The position numbers were made by a program, and so were the translations under genes. Of a stretch of DNA of 64,000 nt, positions 29,159 to 38,448 are shown piece after piece. Within the stretch, counting starts at the first letter, position 1, and each line of letters starts with the position of its first letter. The DNA is taken from NCBI RefSeq assembly GCF_011759705.1, contig NZ_JAAOZF010000001.1, positions 2,616,596 through 2,680,595 of the forward strand, in the 5' to 3' direction. Origin of the DNA: Microbacterium ulmi (GTDB lineage Bacteria; Actinomycetota; Actinomycetes; Actinomycetales; Microbacteriaceae). A model generated the notes under the pieces. The model saw only the letters and a program-made list of their open reading frames with translations, made no database searches and had not been told where the DNA came from.

Positions 29159-29848
29159 TCAGACGGCGCGCAGGACCGCGACGACTCTGCCCAGAACCGT
29201 CGCCTCGTCGCCCAGGATCGGCTCGTAGGCCGAGTTCCGGGGAAGCAGCCACGTGTGCCCGTCGCGGCGCCGGAACGTCTTGACCGTCGCCTCGCCGTCG
29301 AGCATCGCCGCGACGATGTCGCCGTTCTCGGCATCCGCCTGCGACCGCACGACGACCCAGTCGCCATCGCAGATCGCCGCGTCGATCATCGACTCTCCCG
29401 CGATCTTGAGCATGAACAGATCGCCCTTCCCGACGAGCTGGCGGGGGAGCGGGAAGATCTCCTCGACCTGCTGCTCCGCCGTGATCGGGATGCCGGCAGC
29501 GATGCGCCCCACGAGGGGGACGAGGGCCGCATCGCCGACGGACGGCGCGGAGTCGGCGGGGTTCTCCGTCGACATGCCGGGGAGGTCGATGAGAACCTCC
29601 ATGGCACGGGTCTTGCCCGCGTCACGGCGGAGGTAGCCGCTGAGCTCGAGCTGATTGAGCTGGTGAGTCACGCTCGAGAGCGACTTGAGCCCGACGGCAT
29701 CGCCGATCTCGCGCATGCTCGGCGGGTAGCCGTGACGCGCGATCGAGCGCTGGATGACCTCGAGGATCGCCAGCTGCTTGTCGCTCAGGCTCCGCCGGCG
29801 GCGGGTCGATGGCTTCTCCTGCCTGTCGCGCCCCGTCTCGTCGGTCAT
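29159..29848 (-). CDS. lexA: SOS repressor LexA
   Basis: The repressor of the DNA-damage response. The 229 aa protein has an N-terminal winged helix ([38 protein letters not shown]), the self-cleavage bond A118-G119 in RIAAGIP, nucleophile S153 in GESMID and general base K190 in TVKTFRR. I chose ATG 29848 because the 60 residues upstream in the open frame are unlike LexA. It is divergent from a LysM gene across 290 bp containing an SOS-like box. Confidence 0.96.
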   Translation of the reverse strand: MTDETGRDRQEKPSTRRRRSLSDKQLAILEVIQRSIARHGYPPSMREIGDAVGLKSLSSVTHQLNQLELSGYLRRDAGKTRAMEVLIDLPGMSTENPADSAPSVGDAALVPLVGRIAAGIPITAEQQVEEIFPLPRQLVGKGDLFMLKIAGESMIDAAICDGDWVVVRSQADAENGDIVAAMLDGEATVKTFRRRDGHTWLLPRNSAYEPILGDEATVLGRVVAVLRAV

Positions 29849-30019
29849 GCGCCCAGCTCCCGTCTCGCCGTGAGGGCGGTGTCTCGTCACGTGCAGTGTT
29901 CTTCGAATGTCGGAGGCCCGTGGTGGGGTGCTCCTATCGAAACCGTATCCGGATGCGCGGCGATACGCACGGAGGCTCTGCGCGTGTCGCGTTCGAAGGA
30001 TCCGACCTCGATGTCGTGC

Positions 30020-30048
30020 TTGACACACAACACTATCGAAGATAGCTT
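30020..30048 (+). promoter_or_regulatory. LysM gene promoter
   Basis: TTGACA (30020-30025), 17-bp spacer, TAGCTT (30043-30048). This is one of the most consensus-like promoters in the window. The -10 is covered by the SOS-like palindrome. Confidence 0.75.
30030..30035 (-). promoter_or_regulatory. Possible lexA -10 box
   Basis: Minus-strand TAGTGT directly abuts the SOS-like box, which would fill its -35 spacer. It predicts a lexA leader of about 175 nt. The -35 match is poor. Confidence 0.3.
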
Positions 30049-30051
30049 CGG
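30036..30051. promoter_or_regulatory. SOS-box-like operator between lexA and the LysM gene
   Basis: TCGAAGATAGCTTCGG resembles TCGAAC-N4-GTTCGA with three mismatches in the conserved arms. It overlaps the LysM -10 box. AGCTTCGG is repeated at 30057-30064, and its complement occurs again at 30093-30100. Confidence 0.55.
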
Positions 30052-30053
30052 AA

Positions 30054-30103
30054 GAGAGCTTCGGGTCCTCTCCTCCCGGCCGAGGGGTGGATCCGAAGCT
30101 CTC
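30054..30103 (+). promoter_or_regulatory. 11-bp stem-loop in the LysM gene leader
   Basis: GAGAGCTTCGG (30054-30064) is the exact complement of CCGAAGCTCTC (30093-30103), with 28 nt between. The predicted transcript starts at its first bases, so the mRNA would carry a 5'-terminal hairpin. Confidence 0.5.
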
Positions 30104-30138
30104 CCCGGCTGCTTCACAGACCCGACCCAGGAGGAGTC

Positions 30139-30501
30139 ATGACCGCGATCGCCCTCAGCGCCCCAGGCGGAGCCCGCACCGCCACCCGGCTGCGACTGAC
30201 CCAGCGCGGACGACGGCTGCTCGCGGCGCTCGCCGCGCTCCCCGCCGTCGTCGCGCTGGCGCTCGCGATCATCGGCGGCGGGGCGGCGATGGCGGCTCGC
30301 GACGCCGTGCCGGCGTCGTCGTTCGAGACGGTCACGGTCCTCGAAGGCGACTCGCTGTGGTCGATCGCGCAAGACGTGGCGCCCGACGCCGATCCGCGTG
30401 ACGTCGTCGACGCCTTCGTGCGGCTCAACGCGCTCGGTGGCGTGACGCTCACGCCCGGTCAGGAGCTCGCGATCCCCGCCGCGTACGCGCCGGCGCACTG
30501 A
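30139..30501 (+). CDS. LysM-domain membrane protein, probable SOS-induced division inhibitor (ChiZ/DivS/YneA-like)
   Basis: A 120 aa protein: cytoplasmic Arg-rich start, one membrane segment at about 32-55 (LAALAALPAVVALALAIIGG), then an extracellular LysM motif (VTVLEGDSLWSIAQDVAPDADPRDVVDAFVRLN...GVTLTPGQELAIP, about 65-115). Small LysM membrane proteins divergent from lexA are a recurring arrangement: Rv2719c/ChiZ in Mycobacterium, DivS in Corynebacterium and YneA in Bacillus, all of which slow division during DNA damage. The SOS-like operator over its -10 fits that role. Names are by analogy; no catalytic domain is visible. Confidence 0.75.
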   Translation: MTAIALSAPGGARTATRLRLTQRGRRLLAALAALPAVVALALAIIGGGAAMAARDAVPASSFETVTVLEGDSLWSIAQDVAPDADPRDVVDAFVRLNALGGVTLTPGQELAIPAAYAPAH

Positions 30502-30535
30502 GCGTCTCCCGGCCGATTCCCCGGGTCCAGCGTCC

Positions 30536-30541
30536 TAGCAT
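30536..30541 (+). promoter_or_regulatory. -10 box, leaderless hisC operon
   Basis: TAGCAT ends 7 nt before GTG 30549. The ATG at 30540 lies within the box and so cannot be the start if the box is used. Confidence 0.5.
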
Positions 30542-30548
30542 GGGACGG

Positions 30549-31631
30549 GTGACCAGTCTCGACGACTTGCCCCTCCGTTCCGACCTCCGAGGACAGAAGC
30601 CGTACGGCGCTCCGCAGGCGCCTCTGCCCGTCGCGCTCAACGTCAACGAGAACACCCACCCCGTCCCGGGCGAGGTCGCGGACGACATCCTCGACTCCAT
30701 CTCCCTCGCCCTGCGCGATGTCAATCGCTATCCCGACCGCGAGTTCACCGAGCTGCGCGAGGGATTCGCCGAGTACCTCGGCCACGGTCTGACCCGCGAC
30801 CAGATCTGGGCCGCGAACGGCTCCAACGAGGTGCTCCAGCACGTTCTGCAGGCGTTCGCGGGTCCGGGCCGCACCGCCTTCGGGTTCGGTCCGACCTACT
30901 CGATGTATCCGCTCCTGACCCGCGGGACGGGTGCCGCGTGGGTCGCGGGCACGCGTGCCCACGACTACACGCTGACGCCCGCGGGCGCGGCCCAGCAGGT
31001 GGCGGATGCCGCACCCGACGTCGTGTTCCTCTGTGCTCCGAACAACCCCACGGGCACGCCCCTCGGCCTCGACGTCATCGCAGCCGTGTACGACGCGACC
31101 GACGGCATCGTCGTCGTCGACGAGGCCTATTTCGAGTTCGCGCCGCGCGACGAGCGGTCCGCGCTGACGCTGCTCCCCGGTCGCGAGAGGCTCGTCGTGT
31201 CGCGCACCATGAGCAAGGCCTTCGCGTTCGCAGGCGCCCGCGTCGGCTACCTCGCGGCCGATCCTGCGCTCATCGACGCCCTGCGGCTCGTGCGGCTGCC
31301 GTATCACCTGAGCGCGCTCACGCAGGCGGCGGCATCCGCCGCGCTGCGGCACGCGCCCGTCATGCTCGGCATGGTCGACGAGATCGTCGCGCAGCGCGAC
31401 CGCCTCGCCGCGACCCTCGACGCTCTCGGCTACGAGCCTCACGAGTCGTGGACGAACTTCGTGCTCTTCGGCGGCGTCGGCGATCCGGCCGAGACGTGGC
31501 AGCAGCTGTACGACCGCGGCATCCTCATCCGCGACGTCGGCATCCCGCACCACCTGCGCGTGACGGCGGGCACGGAGGACGAGACGACCGCGTTCCTCGA
31601 AGCACTCGCGTCGATAGACTCGGCGGCATGA
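30549..31631 (+). CDS. hisC: Histidinol-phosphate aminotransferase HisC
   Basis: A PLP-dependent transaminase in histidine synthesis. 360 aa. [11 protein letters not shown] near residue 30, [15 protein letters not shown] near 97, NNPTGTP, and the PLP lysine K223 in [12 protein letters not shown] are present. GTG 30549 was preferred to ATG 30540 on promoter geometry. It heads a tight hisC-hisB-hisH-hisA cluster with ATGA/GTGA overlaps; hisD and hisF are not in the window. Confidence 0.94.
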   Translation: MTSLDDLPLRSDLRGQKPYGAPQAPLPVALNVNENTHPVPGEVADDILDSISLALRDVNRYPDREFTELREGFAEYLGHGLTRDQIWAANGSNEVLQHVLQAFAGPGRTAFGFGPTYSMYPLLTRGTGAAWVAGTRAHDYTLTPAGAAQQVADAAPDVVFLCAPNNPTGTPLGLDVIAAVYDATDGIVVVDEAYFEFAPRDERSALTLLPGRERLVVSRTMSKAFAFAGARVGYLAADPALIDALRLVRLPYHLSALTQAAASAALRHAPVMLGMVDEIVAQRDRLAATLDALGYEPHESWTNFVLFGGVGDPAETWQQLYDRGILIRDVGIPHHLRVTAGTEDETTAFLEALASIDSAA

Positions 31632-32230
31632 GCGCCCGTACCGCGTCCCTCCGTCGTGCCACGAGCGAGTCGACCGTCGAGCTCGAGCTCGACCTGGACG
31701 GGACGGGCCGCAGCCGCATCGACACGACGGTGCCGTTCTACGACCACCTCCTGACGGCGTTCGCGAAGCACTCGCTGACCGATCTGACGGTGCGCGCGTC
31801 GGGCGACACCGACATCGACGCGCACCACACGGTCGAGGACGTCGCGATCGTGCTCGGCCAGGCGATCCGCGAGGCCCTCGGCGACAAGGCGGGGATCTCG
31901 CGCTACGGCGACGCGCTCGTGCCGCTCGACGAGGCTCTCGCGCAGGCCGTCGTCGACATCTCGGGCCGTCCGTATCTCGTGCACACGGGCGAGCCCGCCG
32001 GCTACGAGCACCACCTCATCGGCGGCCATTTCACGGGATCGCTCGTGCGTCACACGTTCGAGGCGATCGCGTTCAACGCGGGGCTGACGGTGCACGTCAC
32101 GGTCCTCGGCGGCCGCGACCCGCATCACATCGCAGAGGCCGAGTACAAGGCGTTCGCGCGTGCGTTCCGCCAGGCGAAGGCGATCGACCCGCACGTGGAG
32201 GGCATCCCGAGCACGAAGGGCGCCCTGTGA
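31628..32230 (+). CDS. hisB: Imidazoleglycerol-phosphate dehydratase HisB
   Basis: Dehydrates imidazoleglycerol phosphate. The 200 aa monofunctional dehydratase (no HisB-N phosphatase) has the two metal-binding repeats: [11 protein letters not shown] with DAHHTVED, and [12 protein letters not shown] with [21 protein letters not shown] 31628 overlaps hisC and the stop overlaps hisH. Confidence 0.95.
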   Translation: MSARTASLRRATSESTVELELDLDGTGRSRIDTTVPFYDHLLTAFAKHSLTDLTVRASGDTDIDAHHTVEDVAIVLGQAIREALGDKAGISRYGDALVPLDEALAQAVVDISGRPYLVHTGEPAGYEHHLIGGHFTGSLVRHTFEAIAFNAGLTVHVTVLGGRDPHHIAEAEYKAFARAFRQAKAIDPHVEGIPSTKGAL

Positions 32231-32877
32231 CGAGCCGGCCCCTCGTCGCCGTGCTCGACTACGGCTCGGGCAACGTCCATTCCGCCGTCAAGGCTCTCGA
32301 CGCGGCGGGAGCCGACGCACGGCTCACGTCCGACCGCGCTCTCGTCATGGAGGCCGACGGGCTCGTGGTCCCCGGGGTCGGCGCATTCCGCGCGGTCATG
32401 GAGGCGCTTCGCGCGATCCGCGGCGACGAGCTCATCGAGCGCCGGCTGGCGGGCGGCCGCCCCGTTCTGGGCATCTGCGTCGGAATGCAGGTGCTGTTCG
32501 ACCGCGGCGTCGAGCGCGGTGTCGACACGGAGGGAATGGGCGAGTGGCCCGGCGTCGTGACGGAGCTCGACGCCCCCGTGCTGCCGCACATGGGCTGGAA
32601 CACCGTCGACCCGGGGGAGGGGTCGCGCCTGTTCCGCGGGCTCGAGGACGAGCGCTTCTACTTCGTCCACTCCTTCGGCGCGCGGCAGTGGCTGCTCGAC
32701 GTGCAGCCGCCGTTCCCGCAGCCCGTGCTGACGTGGTGCACCTATGGGCAGCCGTTCCTCGCGGCGGTCGAGAACGGGCCCCTGTCGGCGACCCAGTTCC
32801 ATCCCGAGAAGTCCGGGGATGCCGGCATCCGCCTTCTGGCGAATTGGATCGACGGGCTCGGCGGGGCTACCCTCTGA
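32227..32877 (+). CDS. hisH: Imidazole glycerol phosphate synthase subunit HisH
   Basis: The glutaminase subunit that feeds ammonia to HisF. A 216 aa class I amidotransferase: nucleophile C84 in LGICVGMQ, and the His/Glu pair in FHPEKSG near residue 197. [11 protein letters not shown] at the N-terminus is typical. Its partner hisF is not adjacent and must lie elsewhere. GTG start overlapping hisB. Confidence 0.95.
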   Translation: MTSRPLVAVLDYGSGNVHSAVKALDAAGADARLTSDRALVMEADGLVVPGVGAFRAVMEALRAIRGDELIERRLAGGRPVLGICVGMQVLFDRGVERGVDTEGMGEWPGVVTELDAPVLPHMGWNTVDPGEGSRLFRGLEDERFYFVHSFGARQWLLDVQPPFPQPVLTWCTYGQPFLAAVENGPLSATQFHPEKSGDAGIRLLANWIDGLGGATL

Positions 32878-32953
32878 ACTCGTGCCTCTCGCGCTCGCCC
32901 CGTGCGGCTGAGCCTCCGGCAGACATCCATCCCGTGAAGCGAACCAGGGAGCC

Positions 32954-33700
32954 ATGAACGATTTCGCGTCCACGCCCACATTGACCCTTCTGCCCGCCGT
33001 CGACGTGGCGGGCGGCGGGGCGGTGCGCCTCACGCAGGGCGAGGCAGGCTCCGAGACCAACTACGGCGACCCCGTCGACGCCGCGGTCGACTGGGCGCGT
33101 CAGGGCGCGGAGTGGATCCACCTCGTCGACCTCGACGCGGCGTTCGGACGCGGCAGCAACACGTCGATCCTGCGCAAGGTCATCAAGCAGGTCAAGGGAG
33201 TGCAGGTCGAGGTGTCCGGCGGCATCCGCGACGACGAGACGCTCGAGGCGGCGCTCGAGTCCGGCGCCGCGCGCATCAACCTCGGCACTGCGGCCCTCGA
33301 GAACCCCGAGTGGGCGTCCGACGTCATCGGGCGCTACGGCGACGTCATCGCCGTGGGCCTGGACGTCCGCGGCACCACCCTCGCGGCCCGCGGCTGGACG
33401 CGTGAAGGCGGCGACCTGTGGGCCGTGCTCGACAGGCTCGAGACGGCGGGCTGTGCGCGCTATGTCGTCACCGACGTCACGAAGGACGGCACCCTGCAGG
33501 GGCCGAACCTCGACCTGCTCCGCGAGATGACCGCCCGCACGCCGAAGCCCGTCGTCGCGTCCGGCGGGATCTCGAGTCTCGACGACATCGCCGCCCTGCG
33601 CGAGCTCGTCCCGCTCGGCGTCGAGGGCGCGATCGTCGGCAAGGCGCTGTACGCCGGCGCGTTCACGCTGGCCGAGGCGCTGGATGTCGCAGGGCACTGA
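32954..33700 (+). CDS. priA: Phosphoribosyl isomerase A (HisA/PriA)
   Basis: A (beta/alpha)8 isomerase for ProFAR in histidine synthesis. In actinobacteria lacking trpF the same enzyme also isomerises PRA in tryptophan synthesis. The 248 aa protein has [46 protein letters not shown] and [20 protein letters not shown] as expected for PriA. Whether it is dual-function depends on whether a trpF exists, which cannot be seen here. 76 bp separate it from hisH; a GGGAGCC ribosome binding site is present. Confidence 0.93.
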   Translation: MNDFASTPTLTLLPAVDVAGGGAVRLTQGEAGSETNYGDPVDAAVDWARQGAEWIHLVDLDAAFGRGSNTSILRKVIKQVKGVQVEVSGGIRDDETLEAALESGAARINLGTAALENPEWASDVIGRYGDVIAVGLDVRGTTLAARGWTREGGDLWAVLDRLETAGCARYVVTDVTKDGTLQGPNLDLLREMTARTPKPVVASGGISSLDDIAALRELVPLGVEGAIVGKALYAGAFTLAEALDVAGH

Positions 33701-34460
33701 CCCGCACGGAGGCGACTCGGCCGGCATCCCCTGGGAGGGCCGCCGGTTCGAGCCCAATCCGCATGCGGGCGACGACGGCACCGCCGACGGTCCGCTGCTC
33801 TCGGCGCTCACGGCGTTCCACGCGGGATCCGGTGACCAGGTCGCGATCGTCGACGCCTACCGCTCGGCGCGGCTGCTGATCCCGCTCGTCGCCGAGAAGG
33901 GCGACCACGGCGTCGGGGAGCACGGGCTCGAGGTCGACAAGACCCAGGAGCTGTCGATCGTGACGGTCGCGGCACCGGACGGACGTCGCGTGCTGCCGGT
34001 GTTCACCTCCGTCGCCGCCCTCGCGCGGTGGGATGCCGCGGCCCGCCCCGTTCCCGCAGACGGCGTCAGGACGGCTCTGGCCGCCGCCGACGACGACACG
34101 GATCTCATCGTCGTCGACCCGGGCTCGGAGACCGAGTTCGTCCTGCGGCGCCCCGCCGTGTGGGCGATCGCGCAGGGTCAGCCGTGGGAGCCGAGCTACG
34201 CGTCGCCCGACGTCTATGCCGGGCTGCAGCAGAGCGTCGGGGGAGAGCTCGCGGTGCTCGACCTCGCAGTGGCCCCCGGCGATCCGGCGGGTCGCCTGCG
34301 CGGTCCGGAGCTCGTCGTCGTTCTCGAGCTCATGCCCGGTCTGGATCAGGCCGAGCTCGATGCCGTGCTCTCGCGTCTCGCGAAGCGCTGGGCCGCCGAC
34401 GACCGCATCGCGGTCCTGGTCGACTCCCTGACCGTCAAGCTCCGCCGCGCCGGGGTGTGA
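33684..34460 (+). CDS. SseB-family protein
   Basis: A 258 aa protein matching the SseB N-terminal domain: [58 protein letters not shown] and [11 protein letters not shown]. Its function in actinobacteria is unknown. ATG 33684 overlaps the priA end by 17 nt, so it is probably cotranscribed with the his genes. This position after hisA is common in Microbacteriaceae. Confidence 0.85.
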   Translation: MSQGTDPHGGDSAGIPWEGRRFEPNPHAGDDGTADGPLLSALTAFHAGSGDQVAIVDAYRSARLLIPLVAEKGDHGVGEHGLEVDKTQELSIVTVAAPDGRRVLPVFTSVAALARWDAAARPVPADGVRTALAAADDDTDLIVVDPGSETEFVLRRPAVWAIAQGQPWEPSYASPDVYAGLQQSVGGELAVLDLAVAPGDPAGRLRGPELVVVLELMPGLDQAELDAVLSRLAKRWAADDRIAVLVDSLTVKLRRAGV

Positions 34461-34564
34461 ACAGCGCGCCGCTCGCGACTCGTCTCCATCGGACGCCGCG
34501 GGCATGAACCTGGCCGACCTGGACTGACGTCCGCAGTCGGGGACAGGCGGTCTCGGCATCCCGG

Positions 34565-34579
34565 GGGGCGGAGCGCCCC
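34565..34579. terminator. Short hairpin between SseB and DUF1844 genes
   Basis: GGGGCG-GAG-CGCCCC between two convergent genes; a plausible bidirectional terminator without a U tract. Confidence 0.45.
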
Positions 34580-34587
34580 ACCAGGAG

Positions 34588-35007
34588 TCAGGTGACCGGC
34601 CCCGTCCACTTCTCGCCCGGCCCTTTGCCGATCGGGTCGGGGATGACGGACGCCTCGCGGAACGCGAGCTGCACGGAGCGCAGCCCGTCGCGCAGCGATC
34701 GCGCGTGCATGTCGCTGATCTCGGGCGCACCGGCCGTGATGAGGCCCGCGAGGGCGTTGATGAGCTTGCGCGCCTCGTCGAGGTCGGTCTGCGCGGCGGG
34801 GTCGTCTGCGAGGCCGACCTTGACCGCCGCGGCGCTGAGGAGGTGGACGGCGGCCGTCGTGATGACCTCGACGGCCGGCACGTCCGCGATGTCGCGAGAG
34901 GCGGATGCCGCAGCCTGCTCCTGCGCCTCCCAGCGCGCCCGGCGCTCGGCATCCTGGGCCTCGTGGTTCGTCGCCAGCTCGTCTTCGCCGCCCTGAATCG
35001 TGTTCAC
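34588..35007 (-). CDS. DUF1844 family protein
   Basis: A 139 aa protein. [20 protein letters not shown] is a charged helix; the DUF1844 core is [26 protein letters not shown] and [16 protein letters not shown]. Its function is unknown; it is conserved next to infC in actinobacteria. GTG 35007 ([14 protein letters not shown]) is the most likely start. It is divergent from infC. Confidence 0.85.
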   Translation of the reverse strand: MNTIQGGEDELATNHEAQDAERRARWEAQEQAAASASRDIADVPAVEVITTAAVHLLSAAAVKVGLADDPAAQTDLDEARKLINALAGLITAGAPEISDMHARSLRDGLRSVQLAFREASVIPDPIGKGPGEKWTGPVT

Positions 35008-35021
35008 GCCGCTCTCTCTGA

Positions 35022-35027
35022 TAGACT
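35022..35027 (+). promoter_or_regulatory. Probable infC-rpmI-rplT promoter -10
   Basis: TAGACT between the divergent DUF1844 and infC genes. If used, the infC mRNA has a leader of about 250 nt, in keeping with the regulated leaders of IF3/L35/L20 operons elsewhere. Small hairpins such as GACAC-ACCC-GTGTC near 35239 lie in it. Confidence 0.4.
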
Positions 35028-35286
35028 TTGCCGGGCTCCGGAACGTTCCGCTCCGGATGCGAAAGAGGATCACATCCCACCCGCGCTTGCCGTTCCAGGC
35101 TACCGGGTCACGCACTCCGCCCCGACCGCGCAGCGGCCGGGGTAGTCCTACGTCGGAATCGGCGCAGGGAACAGGGTGCAGAGAATGAGCCGGCGCTTCC
35201 GCGTCGTGCCGGGTGGACCGTGAGACTCTTCCGCCCGTGACACACCCGTGTCGCGGACCCCCACCCGCACGAAAGAGGAGTTCCGC

Positions 35287-35916
35287 ATCAGCGATCCCCG
35301 CACCAACGACCGCATCCGCGTTCCCGAGGTCCGACTCGTCGGTCCTGCAGGCGAGCAGGTCGGCGTCGTCCGCATCGAGGTGGCTCTGCGTCTGGCGCAG
35401 GAGGCAGATCTCGACCTCGTCGAGGTGGCCCCCAACTCGAAGCCGCCCGTCGTCAAGATCATGGACTACGGGAAGTTCAAGTACGAGGCCGCGCAGAAGG
35501 CCAAGGAAGCCCGCCGCAACCAGGCGAACACGGTCCTCAAGGAGGTCCGCTTCCGTCTGAAGATCGAGGCTCACGACTACACGACCAAGCTCAAGCGTGC
35601 AGAGGGCTTCCTCCAGTCGGGCGACAAGGTCAAGGCGATGATCCTCTTCCGCGGTCGCGAGCAGTCGCGTCCCGAGCAGGGTGTCCGGCTCCTCCGCAAG
35701 TTCGCAGAGGATGTCGCCGAGTTCGGCACGGTCGAGTCGAATCCGACGATCGACGGTCGCAACATGGTCATGGTGATCGCACCGCACAAGAACAAGTCCG
35801 AGGTCAAGACGGAGCAGAACGCCCAGCGCGCCGCCAACAAGGAGGCCGCTCGCACGGCCCGCGCAGGCAGCGCACCGGGCTCCGCTCCCGACGCCGACGC
35901 GGCTGCGGCCGAGTAG
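35287..35916 (+). CDS. infC: Translation initiation factor IF-3, probable ATC start
   Basis: IF3 prevents subunit joining and proofreads initiator tRNA and start codon. Reading from ATC 35287 gives a 209 aa protein with the canonical N-terminus (I/M)[19 protein letters not shown] perfect AAAGAGGAG ribosome binding site ends six bases before. GTG 35248 is in frame but would add [13 protein letters not shown], which is simply that ribosome binding site region translated. infC starts at AUU in E. coli and at rare codons in many bacteria because IF3 represses its own non-AUG start. [11 protein letters not shown] and the C-terminal domain are intact, followed by an Ala/Arg/Asp-rich actinobacterial tail. 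Confidence 0.93.
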   Translation: MSDPRTNDRIRVPEVRLVGPAGEQVGVVRIEVALRLAQEADLDLVEVAPNSKPPVVKIMDYGKFKYEAAQKAKEARRNQANTVLKEVRFRLKIEAHDYTTKLKRAEGFLQSGDKVKAMILFRGREQSRPEQGVRLLRKFAEDVAEFGTVESNPTIDGRNMVMVIAPHKNKSEVKTEQNAQRAANKEAARTARAGSAPGSAPDADAAAAE

Positions 35917-35991
35917 GGCCGCCCCACAGACTCCCGCACCGCGCGGGATCACGACTCCCGCCCGCGCGGGAAGCACAACGAAGGAAGAGAA

Positions 35992-36186
35992 ATGCCGAAG
36001 CAGAAGACCCACTCGGGTGCCAAGAAGCGCTTCAAGATCACCGGCACGGGCAAGCTCATGAAGCAGCAGGCGAACCTGCGTCACAACTTCGAGGGCAAGC
36101 CCACCAAGCGCACGCGCCGCCTGTCGCAGGACCAGGTCCTCGCCAAGGGCGACGCCAAGGTCGCGAAGAAGCTCCTCGGCCGCTGA
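35992..36186 (+). CDS. rpmI: 50S ribosomal protein L35
   Basis: 64 aa, very basic; [21 protein letters not shown] is the L35 signature. GAAGGAAGAG precedes ATG 35992. Second gene of the infC-rpmI-rplT operon. Confidence 0.97.
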   Translation: MPKQKTHSGAKKRFKITGTGKLMKQQANLRHNFEGKPTKRTRRLSQDQVLAKGDAKVAKKLLGR

Positions 36187-36219
36187 CGCGCGCCGACGCA
36201 CGAATAGGAACCAAACGAA

Positions 36220-36600
36220 ATGGCTAGAGTCAAGCGGGCCGTCAACGCCCACAAGAAGCGTCGCGTCATCCTCGAGCGCGCCTCGGGTTACCGTGGCCAG
36301 CGTTCGCGTCTGTACCGCAAGGCGAAGGAGCAGGTCACCCACTCGCTCGTCTACGCGTACCGCGACCGTCGCAAGCGCAAGGGCGACTTCCGCCGCCTGT
36401 GGATCCAGCGCATCAACGCCGCGAGCCGCCAGAACGGCCTCACGTACAACCGCCTCATCCAGGGTCTCGGCCTCGCGGGCGTCCAGGTCGACCGCCGCAT
36501 CCTGGCCGACCTCGCCGTGAACGAGCCCGCGACCTTCGCGTCGCTGGTCGAGACGGCGAAGAAGGCGCTTCCCGAGAACGTCAACGCCCCCAAGGCGTAA
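36220..36600 (+). CDS. rplT: 50S ribosomal protein L20
   Basis: 126 aa; [20 protein letters not shown] and [18 protein letters not shown] are diagnostic. In Firmicutes and E. coli L20 represses this operon; here control may act in the long infC leader. A terminator follows at 36620. Confidence 0.97.
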   Translation: MARVKRAVNAHKKRRVILERASGYRGQRSRLYRKAKEQVTHSLVYAYRDRRKRKGDFRRLWIQRINAASRQNGLTYNRLIQGLGLAGVQVDRRILADLAVNEPATFASLVETAKKALPENVNAPKA

Positions 36601-36619
36601 GTCTCGGCATCCGTGCTCG

Positions 36620-36651
36620 AAAGGGCGTCCTCCTCGCGGAGGGCGCCCTTT
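36620..36651 (+). terminator. Terminator after rplT
   Basis: AAAGGGCG-TCCTCC / GGAGGG-CGCCCTTT, a 14-bp stem with one G-T pair and a TCGC loop, followed by TCCCC. It is the best-formed intrinsic terminator in the window. Confidence 0.75.
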
Positions 36652-36698
36652 CCCCGTCTGGCCACCCCGTGGATACCGGTTCGCACGGGACCGCCCTC

Positions 36699-36704
36699 TA
36701 GGAT
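36699..36704 (+). promoter_or_regulatory. -10 box, leaderless TrmH-type methyltransferase
   Basis: TAGGAT, six bases before GTG 36711. Confidence 0.5.
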
Positions 36705-36710
36705 GAGACC

Positions 36711-37511
36711 GTGCTCGAGAACCCGCGTTCGCCGCGCGTGCGCGCCGTCGCGAAGCTGACCAAGCGCAGCGCGCGCCAGGAGACCGGGCTCTTCCTCCTG
36801 GAGGGTCCGCAGGCCGCCCGTGAGGCGCTCGCGTACCGCCCCGAGACCCTCGTCGAGCTGTACGCGACCCCGACGGCGATGGAGCGGCACGTCGACGTGC
36901 GTGATGCGGCGAAGGCCGCGGGCGTGAGCGTGCAGTTCACGACGGAGGCCGTGCTCGACGCGATGGCCGACACCGTGACGCCGCAGGGCATCGTCGCCGT
37001 CGCGCGGCAGTCGCCGACCTCCGTCCGCGACGTCTTCGCCGCGTCGCCGCGTCTCGTCGCGATCTGCGAGGAGGTGCGCGATCCCGGCAACCTCGGCACG
37101 ATCATCAGGGCCGCGGATGCCGCGGGCGCCGACGCCGTGATCCTCACGGGCCGCACCGTCGATCCGTACAACCCCAAGGTCGTGCGCGCGACGACGGGGT
37201 CTCTCTTCCACCTCGCCGTCGCCGTCGGCGTCGACCTGGCGTCGACCGTCGAGCGCGCGCACGCGGCGGGGCTGCGCGTCATCGCCGCCGACGTCGGGGG
37301 CGACGACTTCCTCGCGTCGCGGCATCTGCTCGCCGACCCGACGGCGTGGCTCTTCGGCAACGAGGCGCGCGGTCTCGACGAGGACGCGCTCTCGCACGCC
37401 GACGTGTCGCTGCGGCTCCCGATCTACGGCTCGGCCGAGTCGCTCAACCTCGCGACGGCGGCGAGCGTGTGCCTGTACGAGAGCGCGTTCGCGCAGCGCG
37501 CGGCATCCTGA
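36711..37511 (+). CDS. TrmH/SpoU-family RNA 2'-O-methyltransferase
   Basis: A 266 aa SPOUT methyltransferase. An N-terminal substrate-binding domain ([25 protein letters not shown]) precedes the knotted SAM domain: [26 protein letters not shown] near 122, [15 protein letters not shown] near 213 and [22 protein letters not shown] at the end. The probable target is rRNA. It follows the rplT operon, as often in actinobacteria (next to pheST), though here a transporter intervenes. Confidence 0.92.
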   Translation: MLENPRSPRVRAVAKLTKRSARQETGLFLLEGPQAAREALAYRPETLVELYATPTAMERHVDVRDAAKAAGVSVQFTTEAVLDAMADTVTPQGIVAVARQSPTSVRDVFAASPRLVAICEEVRDPGNLGTIIRAADAAGADAVILTGRTVDPYNPKVVRATTGSLFHLAVAVGVDLASTVERAHAAGLRVIAADVGGDDFLASRHLLADPTAWLFGNEARGLDEDALSHADVSLRLPIYGSAESLNLATAASVCLYESAFAQRAAS

Positions 37512-37586
37512 ATCCGGCACGTTTCGGGCCGGTCACAACTGCGTAACCGTGCGGCCAAACCTCTGGCAGGCCGCCGAGGGCACTCA

Positions 37587-37592
37587 TAGGGT
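37587..37592 (+). promoter_or_regulatory. -10 box, leaderless gluA
   Basis: TAGGGT, six bases before ATG 37599. Confidence 0.5.
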
Positions 37593-37598
37593 GCGGAT

Positions 37599-38390
37599 AT
37601 GACGACACCCGATGCTTCGGCGCCGAAGACCTCGAACATCAACGTCCGCCGGGGCGATCCGCTCGTCGTGATCAGCGAAGTGCAGAAGCACTACGGCGAC
37701 TTCCAGGCGCTCAAGGACATAGACCTCACCGTCAACAGAGGCGAGGTCGTCGTCGTCATCGGTCCTTCGGGATCGGGCAAGTCGACGTTGTGCCGTACCA
37801 TCAACCGCCTGGAGACGATCACGAGCGGCACGATCTCGATCGACGGCAAGGAGCTCCCCCAGGAGGGGAAGGCCCTTGCTGCACTCCGGGCCGATGTGGG
37901 GATGGTCTTCCAGTCGTTCAATCTCTTCGCCCATCTCACCATTCTCGAGAACGTGACGCTGGGCCCCATCAAGGTCAAGGGCATGAAGAGAGCGGATGCC
38001 GAAGCCCTTGCGCGACAGCTCCTCGACCGCGTCGGGGTGGGTCAGCAGGCGTCCAAGCTTCCCGCGCAGCTCTCCGGCGGCCAGCAGCAGCGCGTCGCGA
38101 TCGCGCGCGCTCTCGCGATGCAGCCCAAGGTCATGCTGTTCGACGAGCCGACCAGCGCGTTGGATCCCGAGATGATCAATGAGGTGCTGGATGTCATGGT
38201 CGGGCTCGCGCAGGACGGCATGACGATGATCGTCGTGACTCATGAGATGGGCTTTGCTCGCAAGGCGGCGGATCGCGTCGTGTTCATGGCGGACGGGCAG
38301 ATCGTCGAGGAGGCGACGCCCGAGGAGTTCTTCACGAACGCGAAGTCGGCGCGCGCGAAGGACTTCCTCTCGAAGCTCATCACCCACTAG
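37599..38390 (+). CDS. gluA: Glutamate-type amino acid ABC transporter, ATP-binding protein
   Basis: The 263 aa polar-amino-acid ABC ATPase. Walker [10 protein letters not shown] near residue 54, signature [16 protein letters not shown] near 155, Walker [16 protein letters not shown] and H-loop VTHEMGFA are present. The order gluA-B-C-D is that of the glutamate importer of Corynebacterium; substrate specificity is inferred from that order. Predicted leaderless start. Confidence 0.92.
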   Translation: MTTPDASAPKTSNINVRRGDPLVVISEVQKHYGDFQALKDIDLTVNRGEVVVVIGPSGSGKSTLCRTINRLETITSGTISIDGKELPQEGKALAALRADVGMVFQSFNLFAHLTILENVTLGPIKVKGMKRADAEALARQLLDRVGVGQQASKLPAQLSGGQQQRVAIARALAMQPKVMLFDEPTSALDPEMINEVLDVMVGLAQDGMTMIVVTHEMGFARKAADRVVFMADGQIVEEATPEEFFTNAKSARAKDFLSKLITH

Positions 38391-38448
38391 ACCTCCGCGC
38401 CTGCACCGGCGCGGCGGAAGCAGATCGATACGAAACCAGGAGGCACAC

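Noticed and set aside
29849..30028. N-terminal extension of LexA in the same open frame
   Set aside because: Sixty Arg/His-rich residues with no LexA similarity, covering promoter DNA.
30540..30548. ATG 30540 as hisC start
   Set aside because: The ATG overlaps the TAGCAT box, so it would not be transcribed from that promoter; GTG 30549 has the usual spacing.
35248..35286. GTG 35248 as infC start
   Set aside because: The extra residues are the translated ribosome binding site; family alignment begins at ATC 35287.
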